Shown: positions 27,469-39,363, numbered from the stretch's first letter. The stretch is DNA of 64,000 nucleotides from Tsukamurella asaccharolytica (GCF_007858435.1 NZ_VIGW01000006.1:62001-126000), one strand, 5' to 3'. A program made the numbers and translations. The notes: generated by a model not told the origin, from the sequence alone.

Positions 27469-28254
27469 TCAGCGGGGAAGGCTCTCGCCCGGCCCCGGGT
27501 TGCTGGTGGTCTCGACGGGCGTGACGTCGGGCTTGGTGACGGACACCGTCTGGCCCCACTTCGAGAACGTGAGGGTGATGGTGCCCTCGGTCGAGGGCTT
27601 GACCTCGATGCGGACGAGCTGCTTGTCGCCGGAGTTCTGGATCCACAGCGTCGTGGGGACGGGGACGCTCTTCGCGGGGTCGACGCGCGAGCCGGAGATC
27701 GTGGCGATCTCGGTGGCGGGCACGGTGCCGGTGATCTTGGTCGTCTCCTGGCCGCCGATCGTCTCGGTGCCCGCGGCCTTCGCTCCGGTGACCTTCGTGA
27801 GGATGTTGGGGATGCCCTTGGCCTCGTCGAAGAGCGCGGAGACGTCGTAGATCGAGGCGCCGTCGCCGTAGTCCGCGTACTTGTCGCCGTAAAGCGAGGC
27901 GTACATGTGGCCGTCGATGAAGGTGAACTTGCCCTCGGCGTTGCCCGGCTGGATCACCGCCGTGCCCTGCGCCTGCGTGGACGGCTTGACCCGGAGGTCA
28001 CCGTCGACCTTGGAGAGGGGGAGGTTGGGCACCTTGCCGGCTACGTCGACGGTGAAGTGGGTGCTCGTGACCTTCTTGGCGGCCTCGGCGGCGGATGCGA
28101 GCAGCGCCGCGGCGTCGACGTTCGAGGCGCCGGCCGAGGCGGTGGTCTCGGAGCCGGCCGTCGAGGTGCCCTTGTCGGCGCAGCCGGTGAGGACGACGCT
28201 CAGCGCGAGGGCTGCCGAGGCGGCGATGAGGGCGGGGTGGGACGTGCGCTTCAT
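27469..28254 (-). CDS. LprG/LppX-family lipoprotein
   Basis: A 261-aa lipoprotein with a signal peptide and lipobox VVLTGC (lipidated Cys25). The mature part has the LppX_LprAFG pattern: STHFTVDVAGKVPNLPLSKVDGD, GTAVIQ, FTFIDGHMYASL, YDVSALFDEAKGIPNILTKV, and an antiparallel half-barrel. Family members carry triacylated lipids or lipoglycans across the periplasm. The mycobacterial paralogue LprG is paired with an efflux gene, which is absent here, so the exact orthology is open. Probably transcribed with the DUF4189 gene. Confidence 0.82.
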   Translation of the reverse strand: MKRTSHPALIAASAALALSVVLTGCADKGTSTAGSETTASAGASNVDAAALLASAAEAAKKVTSTHFTVDVAGKVPNLPLSKVDGDLRVKPSTQAQGTAVIQPGNAEGKFTFIDGHMYASLYGDKYADYGDGASIYDVSALFDEAKGIPNILTKVTGAKAAGTETIGGQETTKITGTVPATEIATISGSRVDPAKSVPVPTTLWIQNSGDKQLVRIEVKPSTEGTITLTFSKWGQTVSVTKPDVTPVETTSNPGPGESLPR

Positions 28255-28525
28255 GGGTGTGGCTCTCCTTCGGTAGGGCTGAGGAGAGTTTCGAAGATCG
28301 GACTTAACGGCCGCTTGCCACCGCCTGAATCGGTTTTCGTGGCTAACTAGCCTGGGCAGATCCGAAACTTACTGACGGGTAGGTTGCGAAACCTGATAAC
28401 CGCAGGTCAAGTGAGATAGGTCATTGAGCAAGGGTCGCCGCCCGAGCGGATTCGCGGAGGCATAGAGTCGAACAGGACCCGTGAAGAGTGCGGGTGGACC
28501 GAGTAACCAGACAGATGGTGAGCTG
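28255..28525. other. divergent intergenic region (lipoprotein / sucCD)
   Basis: 271 bp without a gene. It should hold the promoters of the lipoprotein gene (minus) and sucCD (plus). The part around 28340-28420 is less GC-rich. I see no convincing operator or riboswitch. An in-frame GTG at 28481 upstream of sucC is rejected as the start because the family begins MDLFEYQAK. Confidence 0.5.
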
Positions 28526-29689
28526 ATGGATCTCTTCGAATATCAAGCGAAGGAACTGTTCGTCAAGCACGGCGTACCGACCTCGCCGGGCCGCGTGACG
28601 GACAACGTCGCCGATGCACGCGCGATTGCCGAAGAAGTCGGCAAGCCTGTGATGGTCAAGGCGCAGGTGAAGGTGGGTGGCCGCGGTAAGGCCGGTGGCG
28701 TGAAGTACGCCGCGACGCCGGACGACGCGGAGCGCTACGCGAACGACATCCTGGGCCTGGACATCAAGGGCCACGTCGTCAAGAAGCTCCTGGTCGCCGA
28801 GGCGAGCGACATCGCCGAGGAGTACTACATCTCCTTCCTGCTCGACCGCGCGAACCGCACCTACCTGGCCATGTGCTCGGTCGAGGGCGGCGTGGAGATC
28901 GAGGTCACCGCCGAGGAGAACCCGGACGCGCTGGCGAAGATCGCCGTGGACGCGACCAAGGGCGTCGACCTGGCCACCGCCCGCGCGATTGCCGAGGCCG
29001 GCAAGCTGCCCGCCGAGGTGCTCGACGCCGCGGCCGTCACCATCCAGAAGCTGTGGGAGGTCTTCGTCGGCGAGGACGCCACCCTGGTCGAGGTCAACCC
29101 GCTCGTCCGCACGCCGGACGATCAGATCCTCGCGCTGGACGGCAAGGTCTCGCTGGACGAGAACGCCGACTTCCGCCACCCCGATCACGAGGCCTTCGCC
29201 GACGCCGGGTCCACCGACCCGCTCGAGCTCAAGGCCAAGGAGAACGACCTCAACTACGTCAAGCTCGACGGTCAGGTCGGCGTCATCGGCAACGGTGCGG
29301 GCCTGGTCATGTCGACCCTCGACGTGGTCGCCTACGCCGGTGAGAACCACGGCGGCGTCAAGCCCGCCAACTTCCTCGACATCGGCGGTGGCGCCTCGGC
29401 CGAGGTCATGGCCGCCGGTCTGGACGTCATCCTCGGTGACGAGCAGGTCAAGAGCGTCTTCGTCAACGTCTTCGGCGGCATCACCGCGTGCGACGCGGTC
29501 GCCAACGGCATCGTCGGCGCCCTGAACACCCTGGGCGACACGGCCTCCAAGCCGCTGGTCGTCCGCCTCGACGGCAACAAGGTCGAGGAGGGCCGGGCGA
29601 TCCTGGCCGCCGCGAACCACCCGCTGGTGACGCTCGCGGAGACCATGGACGAAGGCGCCGACAAGGCCGCCGAGTTGGCGAACAAGTAA
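28526..29689 (+). CDS. sucC: succinyl-CoA synthetase beta subunit (ADP-forming)
   Basis: A 387-aa ATP-grasp subunit: [18 protein letters not shown] start, [23 protein letters not shown] and [12 protein letters not shown]. With SucD it makes ATP (or GTP) from succinyl-CoA in the TCA cycle. The ATG at 28526 aligns with the conserved family start. sucD follows after 16 bp. Both neighbours and order are as in M. tuberculosis Rv0951-Rv0952, but the preceding ~17 kb is not. Confidence 0.96.
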   Translation: MDLFEYQAKELFVKHGVPTSPGRVTDNVADARAIAEEVGKPVMVKAQVKVGGRGKAGGVKYAATPDDAERYANDILGLDIKGHVVKKLLVAEASDIAEEYYISFLLDRANRTYLAMCSVEGGVEIEVTAEENPDALAKIAVDATKGVDLATARAIAEAGKLPAEVLDAAAVTIQKLWEVFVGEDATLVEVNPLVRTPDDQILALDGKVSLDENADFRHPDHEAFADAGSTDPLELKAKENDLNYVKLDGQVGVIGNGAGLVMSTLDVVAYAGENHGGVKPANFLDIGGGASAEVMAAGLDVILGDEQVKSVFVNVFGGITACDAVANGIVGALNTLGDTASKPLVVRLDGNKVEEGRAILAAANHPLVTLAETMDEGADKAAELANK

Positions 29690-29705
29690 GGGAGACAACA
29701 GAAAA

Positions 29706-30608
<903 letters not shown>

Positions 30609-30626
30609 CCGCAGCACATTCGGTCC

Positions 30627-30660
30627 ACGACCCCGTCTCCCGCCAGGGAGGCGGGGTCGT
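30627..30660 (+). terminator. terminator of sucCD
   Basis: ACGACCCCG, then CTCCC, pairs with GGGAG and CGGGGTCGT in a long stem around a GCCA loop, 19 bp after the sucD stop. It has no clear U tract. Confidence 0.75.
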
Positions 30661-30811
30661 CCCGTCTCTCCGGCTCGACGGTGCCGCGCCCTGGTGACTG
30701 TCGCGGAACATCACATTCACATGAGTTGAACCCCGACCGCGTCGGAGTCCGTGTATAGGGTGGTGAGGTACTGGCTCCACGGGAGCCGCGTCGACCTTCG
30801 GGGAGAAGAAC

Positions 30812-31975
30812 ATGACCTACTCAGGTGGAGGGTACGGGCAGCAGCCGGGCCAGGGGGGCTACGGGCAGCCGGACTACTCGCAGCAGGGCTACGGCCAGCA
30901 GGGATACGGGCAGCCGGGGCAGCAGGGCTACGGCCAGCAGCCGGGTCAGCAGCCCGCCCAGCAGGGCGGCTACGGCCAGCAGCCGGGTCAGCAGGGCTAC
31001 GGCCAGCAGCCCGACTACTCCCAGCAGGGCTACGGTCAGCCGGGGTACGGCCAGGGCTACCCGCAGCAGCAGGGGTACGGCCAGGGCTACCCGCAGCAGC
31101 AGGGCTACGGTCAGCAGTACGGCGGCGGCTACCAGCAGGCGCCCGCCGCGCCGTCGAAGCCGCTCGACCTGGCCCTCGTGCTGTCGATCGCCACCGCCGC
31201 GCTGGGCGTGATCACCTTCCTCCTGGGCTTCCTCACCTTCTACGAGCGCACGGTGGCCGCCGGGTCGTTCTCGACCAGCGCCTCCGCTTCGGGCTTCGAG
31301 AGCCCGACGCAGCCCCTCCTCGTGCTGCTGCTCGCGGCGGGCATCGCGGCGGGCCTGAGCCTGATCGCGAAGGGCTCCACCGGCCGCACTCCGGCCGCCG
31401 CGCTCGCGGTCGCCGGTTTCCTCGGCTTCCTGGTCGGCACGTTCTCGTGGGAGAACCAGGCCTACGGTTACTGGATCGCGCTCGTCTTCGCGCTGTTCAC
31501 CGCGGCCACCGCGGTGGTGCTGGTGCTGGTCGACGCGGGCATCGTGAAGAACCCGGCCGCCGAGGCCGCGGCCGCGGCCGGCGCGACGACCTCCGAGACC
31601 GCCACGTCGTCCGCCCCCGAGGCCGCCTCCGCCCCGTCGAACCCGGCCGTCCCGGCCTCGGGCTCGGCCCAGCAGGAGCAGCAGGCTCCGCAGTCGCAGG
31701 GCCAGTCGCAGTGGCCCTCGTACGGCGGCTACCAGGCGCCGGCCTCGTCGGGCTACCAGGCGCCCGCCTCGACTCCGTCGACCCCCGCGGCGCCGGCCAC
31801 GACGGGCTTCCCGTCGAGCGCGCCGTCGAACCCGGGCGCCTCGGCCTCCGGCGACGAGGTGACCACGGCCTTCGGCCAGGCCTCCACGGCCGGCACGCAG
31901 TCCTTCGGATCCCCGTCGACGCCGCAGCACGGCGCGCACTCGTCCGAGGGCGAGAACAAGCCGCAGGGTCAGTAG
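30812..31975 (+). CDS. DUF5336 membrane protein with Gln/Gly/Tyr-rich N-terminus
   Basis: A 387-aa protein. Residues 5-115 are a low-complexity tract of GYGQQPG and GYGQPDY repeats. Four hydrophobic helices span about residues 125-250. The C-terminal ~130 residues are Ser/Ala/Pro-rich and disordered, with a second QQ-rich patch. It matches the Rv0954-type DUF5336 family, which lies next to sucCD and perM in mycolata and has been linked to the divisome/envelope. The Q/G/Y composition resembles phase-separating domains. The ATG at 30812 follows GGGGAGAAG. Confidence 0.8.
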   Translation: MTYSGGGYGQQPGQGGYGQPDYSQQGYGQQGYGQPGQQGYGQQPGQQPAQQGGYGQQPGQQGYGQQPDYSQQGYGQPGYGQGYPQQQGYGQGYPQQQGYGQQYGGGYQQAPAAPSKPLDLALVLSIATAALGVITFLLGFLTFYERTVAAGSFSTSASASGFESPTQPLLVLLLAAGIAAGLSLIAKGSTGRTPAAALAVAGFLGFLVGTFSWENQAYGYWIALVFALFTAATAVVLVLVDAGIVKNPAAEAAAAAGATTSETATSSAPEAASAPSNPAVPASGSAQQEQQAPQSQGQSQWPSYGGYQAPASSGYQAPASTPSTPAAPATTGFPSSAPSNPGASASGDEVTTAFGQASTAGTQSFGSPSTPQHGAHSSEGENKPQGQ

Positions 31976-32024
31976 CCACCGCCCGCGGCGCGCCTGAGCC
32001 ACCATCGGCCACTCCGATGTCACA

Positions 32025-33503
32025 GTGGTGAAGATGATCGACTCAGCGCGCGCCGCCGGGCCGGGCCCGAGCGAGACCCGGCCGCTGTTCGTGATGGCCT
32101 TCGGGCCGTCGCTCGTGACCCTCGCGTCCATCTTGCTGGTGGGCGTGGTGGTCCTGCTCACCACGTCGACGGGGCTCGGGGCGATCGCCCCGACCGTCGC
32201 CGGTCTGTGGTTGGCCGTGCACCAGGTGCCGGTCACCATCAGTGACATCACCCTCGGCTTGCTGCCGTTGGTTCCCACGGCCGCGCTGGTCGTGGGCGTC
32301 GCCAGGGCCGCCCGCCACGCCGGCGGCGTGGGCCGCTCGCTCGCGGATCTGCGCTCGGTGCTGCTGTGCGCCATCGCCGGCCCCGCCCTCTTCACCGCCA
32401 TCGCGCTGGCCGTCATCAACGACGCCGCGGGGCGGTTCACCATCAGCACGCCGCCGCCGCTCACCGCCTTCGTCGCCACTGTCGCGGTCCATCTCGGCGC
32501 GGCCCTGCTCGGCCTCGCGCCCGCCTACTGGCGCGATGTCGCCCGCTTCCTCCGCATCCCCACCTGGGTCGACGACTGCGCCCGCCTCGCCGGTCGCGCG
32601 CTGCTCGCCTTCGGCGCCGTCGGCCTGGCCATCGTCGTCGTCCGGCTCGTGATCCGCTGGGAGACGGTCTTCGAGTTGGTCCGCTCCGGCAACGACGGCG
32701 TCGGCATGGTCTCGCTGGTCCTGCTCTCGCTGCTGTACCTGCCCAACGCCGTCATCGCCGCCGCCGCGCTGCCCCTCGGCGCGACCGTGGACCTCGGCCC
32801 CCTCTCGATGAGTGTCTTCTCCGCCGTGCCCGGCCGCGCGCCGGGCGTGCCGATCCTCGCGGTGCTGCCCCAGGGCCCGTCGCCCTGGTATCTGCTGCCC
32901 CTGCTCGTCGTGCCCGCGCTCGTAGCGGTCCAGGTGGGCCGACGGTGCGCCGCCCGCTCCCTCGAGCTGGGGCCGACGGTGACCGCGGTCGCCGCGACCG
33001 CCGTGCTCACCGCGACCGGTTTCGCCGCCGCGGCCTTCGTCGCGGGCGGCGAGCTCGGCGGCTTCGGCTACGCCGGCGCCGATCTGCTCCAGGTGTTCGG
33101 TTTCACCCTCGGCTGGATCGGCCTCGTCGGCGTGCTCGCCGCGCTGGTACTGCAGCAGGCGGGCGAGTCCCGCGCCGTGCGGGCCGCGCGCCGGGCCGAG
33201 GAGGAGGCACCGTCGGGCTACACCACCTACGCCGACGAGGCGGACGTGATCGACGACGGCGAGACCGTCGAGATCGAACCCGCCGACCGCGAGGCGCACG
33301 CCGCCGATCCGGCCGAGGACGACACCGCCGATCCCGCCGGCCCGGACGACACCGCCGACACCGGCGATTTCGACGCCGTCGCCGAGCAGCCCACCGAGGA
33401 GGTCCGGCCGGTGTCCCGGCAGTCTGTCGGGCCCGCCGCCACGAAGCGCGAGCGTGACATCGCAGACATCGAGGAACTCGACAGCTACACGTTCGGGCAG
33501 TAG
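32025..33503 (+). CDS. PerM-like (DUF6350) integral membrane protein
   Basis: A 492-aa protein with about ten hydrophobic helices (residues 25-395) and a long acidic cytoplasmic tail (IDDGETVEIEPAD..., ending IEELDSYTFGQ). Position between the DUF5336 gene and purN, and this architecture, match Rv0955/PerM, a membrane protein needed for cell division and persistence in M. tuberculosis. The start is uncertain: GTG 32025, GTG 32028 and ATG 32034 are all in frame and within ten bases, with no decisive ribosome site. Confidence 0.75.
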   Translation: MVKMIDSARAAGPGPSETRPLFVMAFGPSLVTLASILLVGVVVLLTTSTGLGAIAPTVAGLWLAVHQVPVTISDITLGLLPLVPTAALVVGVARAARHAGGVGRSLADLRSVLLCAIAGPALFTAIALAVINDAAGRFTISTPPPLTAFVATVAVHLGAALLGLAPAYWRDVARFLRIPTWVDDCARLAGRALLAFGAVGLAIVVVRLVIRWETVFELVRSGNDGVGMVSLVLLSLLYLPNAVIAAAALPLGATVDLGPLSMSVFSAVPGRAPGVPILAVLPQGPSPWYLLPLLVVPALVAVQVGRRCAARSLELGPTVTAVAATAVLTATGFAAAAFVAGGELGGFGYAGADLLQVFGFTLGWIGLVGVLAALVLQQAGESRAVRAARRAEEEAPSGYTTYADEADVIDDGETVEIEPADREAHAADPAEDDTADPAGPDDTADTGDFDAVAEQPTEEVRPVSRQSVGPAATKRERDIADIEELDSYTFGQ

Positions 33504-33599
33504 CACCCTTCGAGCAGTGGCGCGCAGGGCCGACGCTAGGCTGGTGCCGAATCGTCCCTCTGCGAGGAGTGCATCCTGAACACGCCCAGCCCCACGGTC

Positions 33600-34210
33600 G
33601 TGCCGCCGTGCGCGCCCGCCCGGATCGTCGTGCTGGCGTCCGGTACCGGGTCGCTGCTCGAGGCGCTGCTGGCCGCCGCGGCGGCACCCGGGTACCCGGG
33701 CTCCGTGGTCGGCGTCGTCGCGGACCGGCCGTGTCGCGCGCTGGAGATCGCCGCGGGCGCCGGCGTGGAGGCCACCGCGGTGCCCGTGCGGGCCTACGGG
33801 GACCGGGCGGCGTGGGACGCGGCGCTGACCGCCGCCGTCGCCGAGCTGGAGCCGCATCTGGTGGTCGCGGCCGGCTTCATGAAGATTCTCGGTCCCGCCT
33901 TCCTCGCCGCCTTCGATGGCCGGGTCATCAACGCGCATCCCGCGCTGCTGCCCGCCTTCCCGGGCGCCCACGCCGTTCCCGCCGCCCTCGAGCACGGAGT
34001 CAAAGTCACCGGCTCCACCGTGCACCTCGTGGACGCGGGACTCGACACCGGGCCGATCCTCGCGCAGGAGGCGGTCGCGGTGCAGCCCGGGGACACCGAG
34101 GACACTCTGCACGAACGGATCAAGGTCGTTGAGCGTCGGCTTCTGACAGAGGTCGTCGCCGCGGTCGCCCGCCAGGGCTACAGCACGGTTGGACGAAAGG
34201 TCACCATTCC

Positions 34211-34214
<4 letters not shown>
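33600..34214 (+). CDS. purN: phosphoribosylglycinamide formyltransferase
   Basis: A 204-aa GAR transformylase: [17 protein letters not shown] at the N-terminus, the formyl-THF site [16 protein letters not shown], and [17 protein letters not shown]. It adds the first formyl carbon of the purine ring from 10-formyl-THF. GTG 33600 is the first standard start but has no ribosome site. An in-frame CTG at 33576 lies six bases after GAGGAG and would add eight residues, so it may be the real start. The stop overlaps the purH start (ATGA), giving a coupled purNH pair. Confidence 0.93.
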
Positions 34215-35758
<1,544 letters not shown>

Positions 35759-35818
35759 TCGCACGGTGGGGTGATCGCGAGTCTGTGCCCGGCTGAAATC
35801 CGGCGGCACCATCGCTGA

Positions 35819-35845
35819 ACAGCCATGCGTGAGACGCATGGCTGT
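35819..35845. repeat. palindrome 1 of 4 (ATGCGT core)
   Basis: A 12-bp perfect stem, ACAGCCATGCGT/ACGCATGGCTGT, with loop GAG, lies 60 bp after the purH stop. It may also terminate purH. It shares the CATGCGT core with three more hairpins in the next 280 bp. Confidence 0.7.
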
Positions 35846-35858
35846 GACCTGCGGGTTT

Positions 35859-35895
35859 CCGCGTGTGCCATGCGTGCCGTGCATGGCACACGCGG
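35859..35895. repeat. palindrome 2 of 4 (ATGCGT core)
   Basis: A 15-bp perfect stem, CCGCGTGTGCCATGC/GCATGGCACACGCGG, with a seven-base loop. This is the strongest of the four hairpins and lies 13 bp after palindrome 1. Confidence 0.75.
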
Positions 35896-36052
35896 AGACC
35901 TCTACGTGCGGCTGCCCTGCGCCTGCCCTGCGCCTGGGCCTACGGCCCGGCCGACCGCCCGGCTGAGCCGACCGCCCGGATGATCCGTCGACCCACGGTG
36001 CCCGTGTCGAACCGGCGTGCCTCGCCTCGCGGCTTGTCCTGCGTCGCGGGTG

Positions 36053-36071
36053 CCATGCGTCCGACGCATGG
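36053..36071. repeat. palindrome 3 of 4 (ATGCGT core)
   Basis: An 8-bp perfect stem, CCATGCGT/ACGCATGG, with loop CCG, in the same purH-arsR gap. Confidence 0.65.
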
Positions 36072-36102
36072 GCGAGGCTGCATATGTGCAGTTCAGATGG
36101 GG

Positions 36103-36119
36103 TATGCGTGCGGCGCATA
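36103..36119. repeat. palindrome 4 of 4 (ATGCGT core)
   Basis: A 6-bp stem, TATGCG/CGCATA, with a five-base loop, 41 bp before the arsR stop codon. The whole gap 35759-36159 contains no credible gene. Apart from these hairpins it has short GC-rich repeats only. Confidence 0.55.
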
Positions 36120-36159
36120 GCCTAGTGGAGATCGCCCCGCCGCACCTCCCGCGCTTCGA

Positions 36160-36507
36160 TCACCGGCTCAGCTCGTCGAGGAGACTCACCGCCGCGCGGG
36201 CGTACTCGCCGATCCAGCGGTCGTGGATGCGCTTGATGGGCACGGGCGCCAGGGTGAGGTGACGCTCGCGGCCGACCTTGCGGCCGATGACCAGTTGCGC
36301 GCGCTCGAGCACGCGCAGGTGCTGCAACACCGTGGTGCGGTCGAGGTCGGGGAAGTGATCGCACAGGTCGCCGGTGGTGCGCGGCGACTCCTTGAGCACG
36401 TCCAGTATGCGTCGGCGCGTGGCGTTGGCGAGGGCCTTGAAGACGGCGTCGTCCGCATCCTCGTCGCCGGCGGGGTCCGCGGAGCCCTTGCGACCACTCG
36501 TAGACAT
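36160..36507 (-). CDS. ArsR-family winged-helix regulator
   Basis: A 115-aa ArsR/SmtB-fold repressor: DAVFKALANATRRRILDVLK, then the recognition region LDRTTVLQHLRVLERAQLV and the wing KVGRERHLTLAPVPIKRIHDRWI. It lacks cysteine metal sites, so it is of the non-metal kind paired with SRPBCC genes. The divergent SRPBCC gene begins only 16 bp away. The pair probably forms an autoregulated unit, with the operator covering both start codons. Confidence 0.85.
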   Translation of the reverse strand: MSTSGRKGSADPAGDEDADDAVFKALANATRRRILDVLKESPRTTGDLCDHFPDLDRTTVLQHLRVLERAQLVIGRKVGRERHLTLAPVPIKRIHDRWIGEYARAAVSLLDELSR

Positions 36508-36526
36508 GTTGTAGTTTTATCACATG
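36505..36526. promoter_or_regulatory. overlapping divergent promoter/operator of arsR and SRPBCC genes
   Basis: The 16-bp gap (36508-36523) plus the two start codons form an imperfect dyad, ATGTTGTAGTTTTATCACAT. There is no room for ribosome sites on either side, so both messages are probably leaderless. One ArsR dimer here could block both genes. Confidence 0.5.
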
Positions 36527-36991
36527 TCCGAACTCAAGGAACTCACCTTCACCGTCTCCGGCTACGTGGCGCGCCCCACGGCCCAGGTCTACGAGGCCGT
36601 CGCCGACCCGGAACAGCTCTCCCAGTACTTCACCACCGGCGGCGCCCGCGGGCGGCTCGAGCCCGGCACCGAGGTCACCTGGGACTTCGCCGACTTCCCA
36701 GGCGCCTTCCCCGTGCAGGTCGTCGAGGCGAACCCGCACTCGAAGATCGTGATCCGTTGGGAGGCCGAGAACGGCGTCGCCGGCGACGGCCACACCACCA
36801 CGACGTTCGAGTTCGCCCCGATCGACGACGACACCCGCACGCTGGTCACCATCACCGAATCCGCCTGGACCGCCACCGAGGGCGGCGCGAAGGCCGCTTT
36901 CGGCAACTGCATGGGCTGGACGGGCATGCTCGCCGCGATGAAGGCCTGGGTCGAGCACGGGATCAACCTGCGCGAAGGCTTCTACGTGTAG
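36524..36991 (+). CDS. SRPBCC (AHSA1-like) domain protein
   Basis: A 155-aa START/Bet v1-like protein: VSGYVARPTAQVYEAVADPEQLSQYF N-terminus, TWDFADFPGAFPVQV, and the terminal helix FGNCMGWTGMLAAMKAWVEHG. These proteins bind hydrophobic ligands in a central cavity; the substrate is unknown. ArsR-SRPBCC pairs are frequent in actinobacteria. The ATG at 36524 is the only reasonable start. Confidence 0.82.
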   Translation: MSELKELTFTVSGYVARPTAQVYEAVADPEQLSQYFTTGGARGRLEPGTEVTWDFADFPGAFPVQVVEANPHSKIVIRWEAENGVAGDGHTTTTFEFAPIDDDTRTLVTITESAWTATEGGAKAAFGNCMGWTGMLAAMKAWVEHGINLREGFYV

Positions 36992-37033
36992 CCCACCGTC
37001 GACATCCCGCGCCGGTCCTGACAGGGTGGAGGT

Positions 37034-37894
37034 ATGTCCGAGACCGCCGCCCTCGCCCGTCGCGCCTACGAGACCGTCGAACCCTTCCACGTGGTCGCCT
37101 ACTTCAACCCCGGCATCCACGCCGCCTGCACGGACCTGGAGATCGACCAGCACGCGCTCTATGTGGGCGCCCGCGCGGCGCCGATGGGCGAGGCGCACGC
37201 CTCGGTGGTGACGGCCGCGTTCTACAACTTCGCGCCCCCCGTCATCGAGAACGGATGGTCGCAGGCCCTGCAGGCCGGGCTCGCCGAGGTCGACGACCGC
37301 CGCTACGCCATGCTCGCCGAGCAGTTCGGCACGATCCTGGCCGGCATCGACCCCGCCGAGATCGAGTCCCTCGCGCAGGGATTCGGCGCCGTCATCGACG
37401 GTCTGCCGCTGGCCGGACGGGCGCTCGCCTCCGCGTGGGCGGCGTCGCCCGTCCCGGACTCTCCGGCGCTCGCCCTGTGGCGCAACGTCGCGGTCGTGCG
37501 CGAATGGCGCGGCGACAACCACCTCGCCGAGCTGATCCGGCACGGCCTGACGGGCCTCGAGGCCGGGGTTCTCCACGAGGCCGACCTGCCCGATCCGACG
37601 GTCCGCCGCCGGGTCCTGGGCCGTCAGTTCTTCCGCCTCACCCGCGGCTGGAGCGAGGACCAGTGGGCCGAGGCGGTGGCCGGGCTCGCCGCCCGCGGCA
37701 TCGTCGAGGGCGAGCCGGAGGCGCACCGTCTGACCCCGGAGGGCATGGCCCTGTACGACGACATCGAGGCGGGCACCGACGCCGTGAGCGGCGCCGCATT
37801 CAGCGACGCCGCTGAGGGCCTCGTCGATCGGATGCGCCCGGTCAGCAAGGCCGTGATCGACTCCGGCGTCCTCCCCGGGACCAGGAAGAAGTAG
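37034..37894 (+). CDS. SCO6745-family protein, probable helical/winged-helix protein
   Basis: A 286-aa protein of the family annotated after Streptomyces SCO6745: ARRAYETVEPFHVVAYFNP, YVGARAAPMGEAHASVVTAAFYNF, LWRNVAVVREWRGDNHLAEL, then a MarR-like winged-helix C-terminus (LTPEGMALYDDIEAGTDA). No catalytic motif is recognisable and the function is not established. It lies 42 bp after the SRPBCC gene on the same strand. Confidence 0.7.
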   Translation: MSETAALARRAYETVEPFHVVAYFNPGIHAACTDLEIDQHALYVGARAAPMGEAHASVVTAAFYNFAPPVIENGWSQALQAGLAEVDDRRYAMLAEQFGTILAGIDPAEIESLAQGFGAVIDGLPLAGRALASAWAASPVPDSPALALWRNVAVVREWRGDNHLAELIRHGLTGLEAGVLHEADLPDPTVRRRVLGRQFFRLTRGWSEDQWAEAVAGLAARGIVEGEPEAHRLTPEGMALYDDIEAGTDAVSGAAFSDAAEGLVDRMRPVSKAVIDSGVLPGTRKK

Positions 37895-37962
37895 CCTGTT
37901 CCCGGTTTCGCTCCGGGCTTACCCGGTGGGGCGGGGGCGGGGATCGGCGTAGCGTTGTTCTC

Positions 37963-39363
37963 GTGAGCACCGCACGCGCTGATGAACGCCCCGACCTGCC
38001 CGCCACCGTCGGAGAGCTCCGGGCCTCCGGCCACGTCTACCGTGGGATCAAGGACGAGCTCCGCAACAACCTGCTGGCCGCGCTGCGCGCCGATACCGAC
38101 CCTTGGGACGGCATCCAGGGCTTCGACGACACCGTCATCCCGCAGCTCGAACGCGCCCTCCTCGCGGGCCACGACGTGGTCCTGCTCGGCGAGCGCGGCC
38201 AGGGCAAGACCCGCCTGATCCGCACCATCGTCGGCCTGCTCGACGAGTGGACCCCCGTGATCGACGGTGCCGAGCTCGGCGAGCACCCGTACCACCCGAT
38301 CACGCCCGCCTCGATCCGTCGCGCGCAGGAGCTGGGCGACGAGCTGCCCGTCGCGTGGCGCCACCGCGACGAGCGCTACTCCGAGAAGTTGGCGACGCCG
38401 GACACCTCCGTCGGCGACCTGGTGGGCGATGTCGACCCTGTGAAGGTGGCGCAGGGCCGCAGCCTGGGCGACCCCGAGACCATCCACTTCGGTCTCATCC
38501 CGCGGGCGCACCGCGGCATCGTCGCGGTCAACGAGCTGCCCGACCTCGCCGAACGCATCCAGGTCGCGATGCTCAACGTGATGGAGGAGCGCGACATCCA
38601 GGTGCGCGGCTACACGCTGCGCCTGCCGCTCGACGTGCTGCTCCTGGCGTCCGCGAACCCCGAGGACTACACCAACCGCGGCCGCATCATCACGCCGCTC
38701 AAGGACCGCTTCGGCGCGGAGATCCGCACGCACTACCCGCTGGATCTCGAGGACGAGGTGGCGGTCATCGAGCAGGAGGCCGACGTCGTCGCCTCCGTCC
38801 CGCACTACCTCACCGAGGTCTTGGCCCGCTTCACCCGCGAGCTGCGGGAGTCGTCCGCGGTCGATCAGCGCTCGGGCGTCTCCGCCCGGTTCGCGATCGC
38901 CGCGCAGGAGACCATCGCCGCCGCGGCGCTGCACCGCGCGGCCGTGGGCGGCGAGGAGCTGCCCGTCGCGCGGCCCGTCGACCTGATGACGGTGCCCGAC
39001 GTGCTGCGCGGCAAGGTCGAGTTCGAGGCCGGCGAGGAGGGGCGCGAGATCGCGACGCTCGTGCACCTGCTGCGGCGCGCGACGGCCGGGACCATCAGCG
39101 AGTACCTGCTCGGCGTCGATCTGGGGCCGCTCGTGGAGGCCATCGAGGCCGGCGGGCCGATCGTCACGGGCGACGACGTGACCGCCGAGGAGCTGCTGTC
39201 CGCGCTCCCGGAGGTCCCGGTCCTCGCGGAGGTCTACCGCCGGCTCGAGGCGGAGTCGCCGGGGGAGCGGGCCGCGGCCGCCGAGTTCGCGCTGGAGGGG
39301 CTGTATCTCGCGCGGCGGATCGGCAAGGAGTCCGACGACGAGGGCCAGACTGTCTATGGCTGA
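37963..39363 (+). CDS. MoxR/magnesium-chelatase-like AAA+ ATPase
   Basis: A 466-aa AAA+ protein: Walker A GERGQGKT near residue 75, Walker B region AVNELPDLAERIQVAMLNVM, arginine-finger ANPEDYTNRGRIITPLKDRF. MoxR-type ATPases act with VWA-domain partners as chaperones for assembly or metal insertion, and the VWA protein overlaps it by eight bases. Same pair and position as Rv0958-Rv0959. GTG start, no strong ribosome site. Confidence 0.88.
   Translation: MSTARADERPDLPATVGELRASGHVYRGIKDELRNNLLAALRADTDPWDGIQGFDDTVIPQLERALLAGHDVVLLGERGQGKTRLIRTIVGLLDEWTPVIDGAELGEHPYHPITPASIRRAQELGDELPVAWRHRDERYSEKLATPDTSVGDLVGDVDPVKVAQGRSLGDPETIHFGLIPRAHRGIVAVNELPDLAERIQVAMLNVMEERDIQVRGYTLRLPLDVLLLASANPEDYTNRGRIITPLKDRFGAEIRTHYPLDLEDEVAVIEQEADVVASVPHYLTEVLARFTRELRESSAVDQRSGVSARFAIAAQETIAAAALHRAAVGGEELPVARPVDLMTVPDVLRGKVEFEAGEEGREIATLVHLLRRATAGTISEYLLGVDLGPLVEAIEAGGPIVTGDDVTAEELLSALPEVPVLAEVYRRLEAESPGERAAAAEFALEGLYLARRIGKESDDEGQTVYG

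Noticed and set aside
35863-36120. 85-codon open frame in the purH-arsR gap
   Set aside because: It has no ribosome site, runs through the palindromes, and is Arg/Ala/Cys-rich as expected for non-coding GC-rich DNA.
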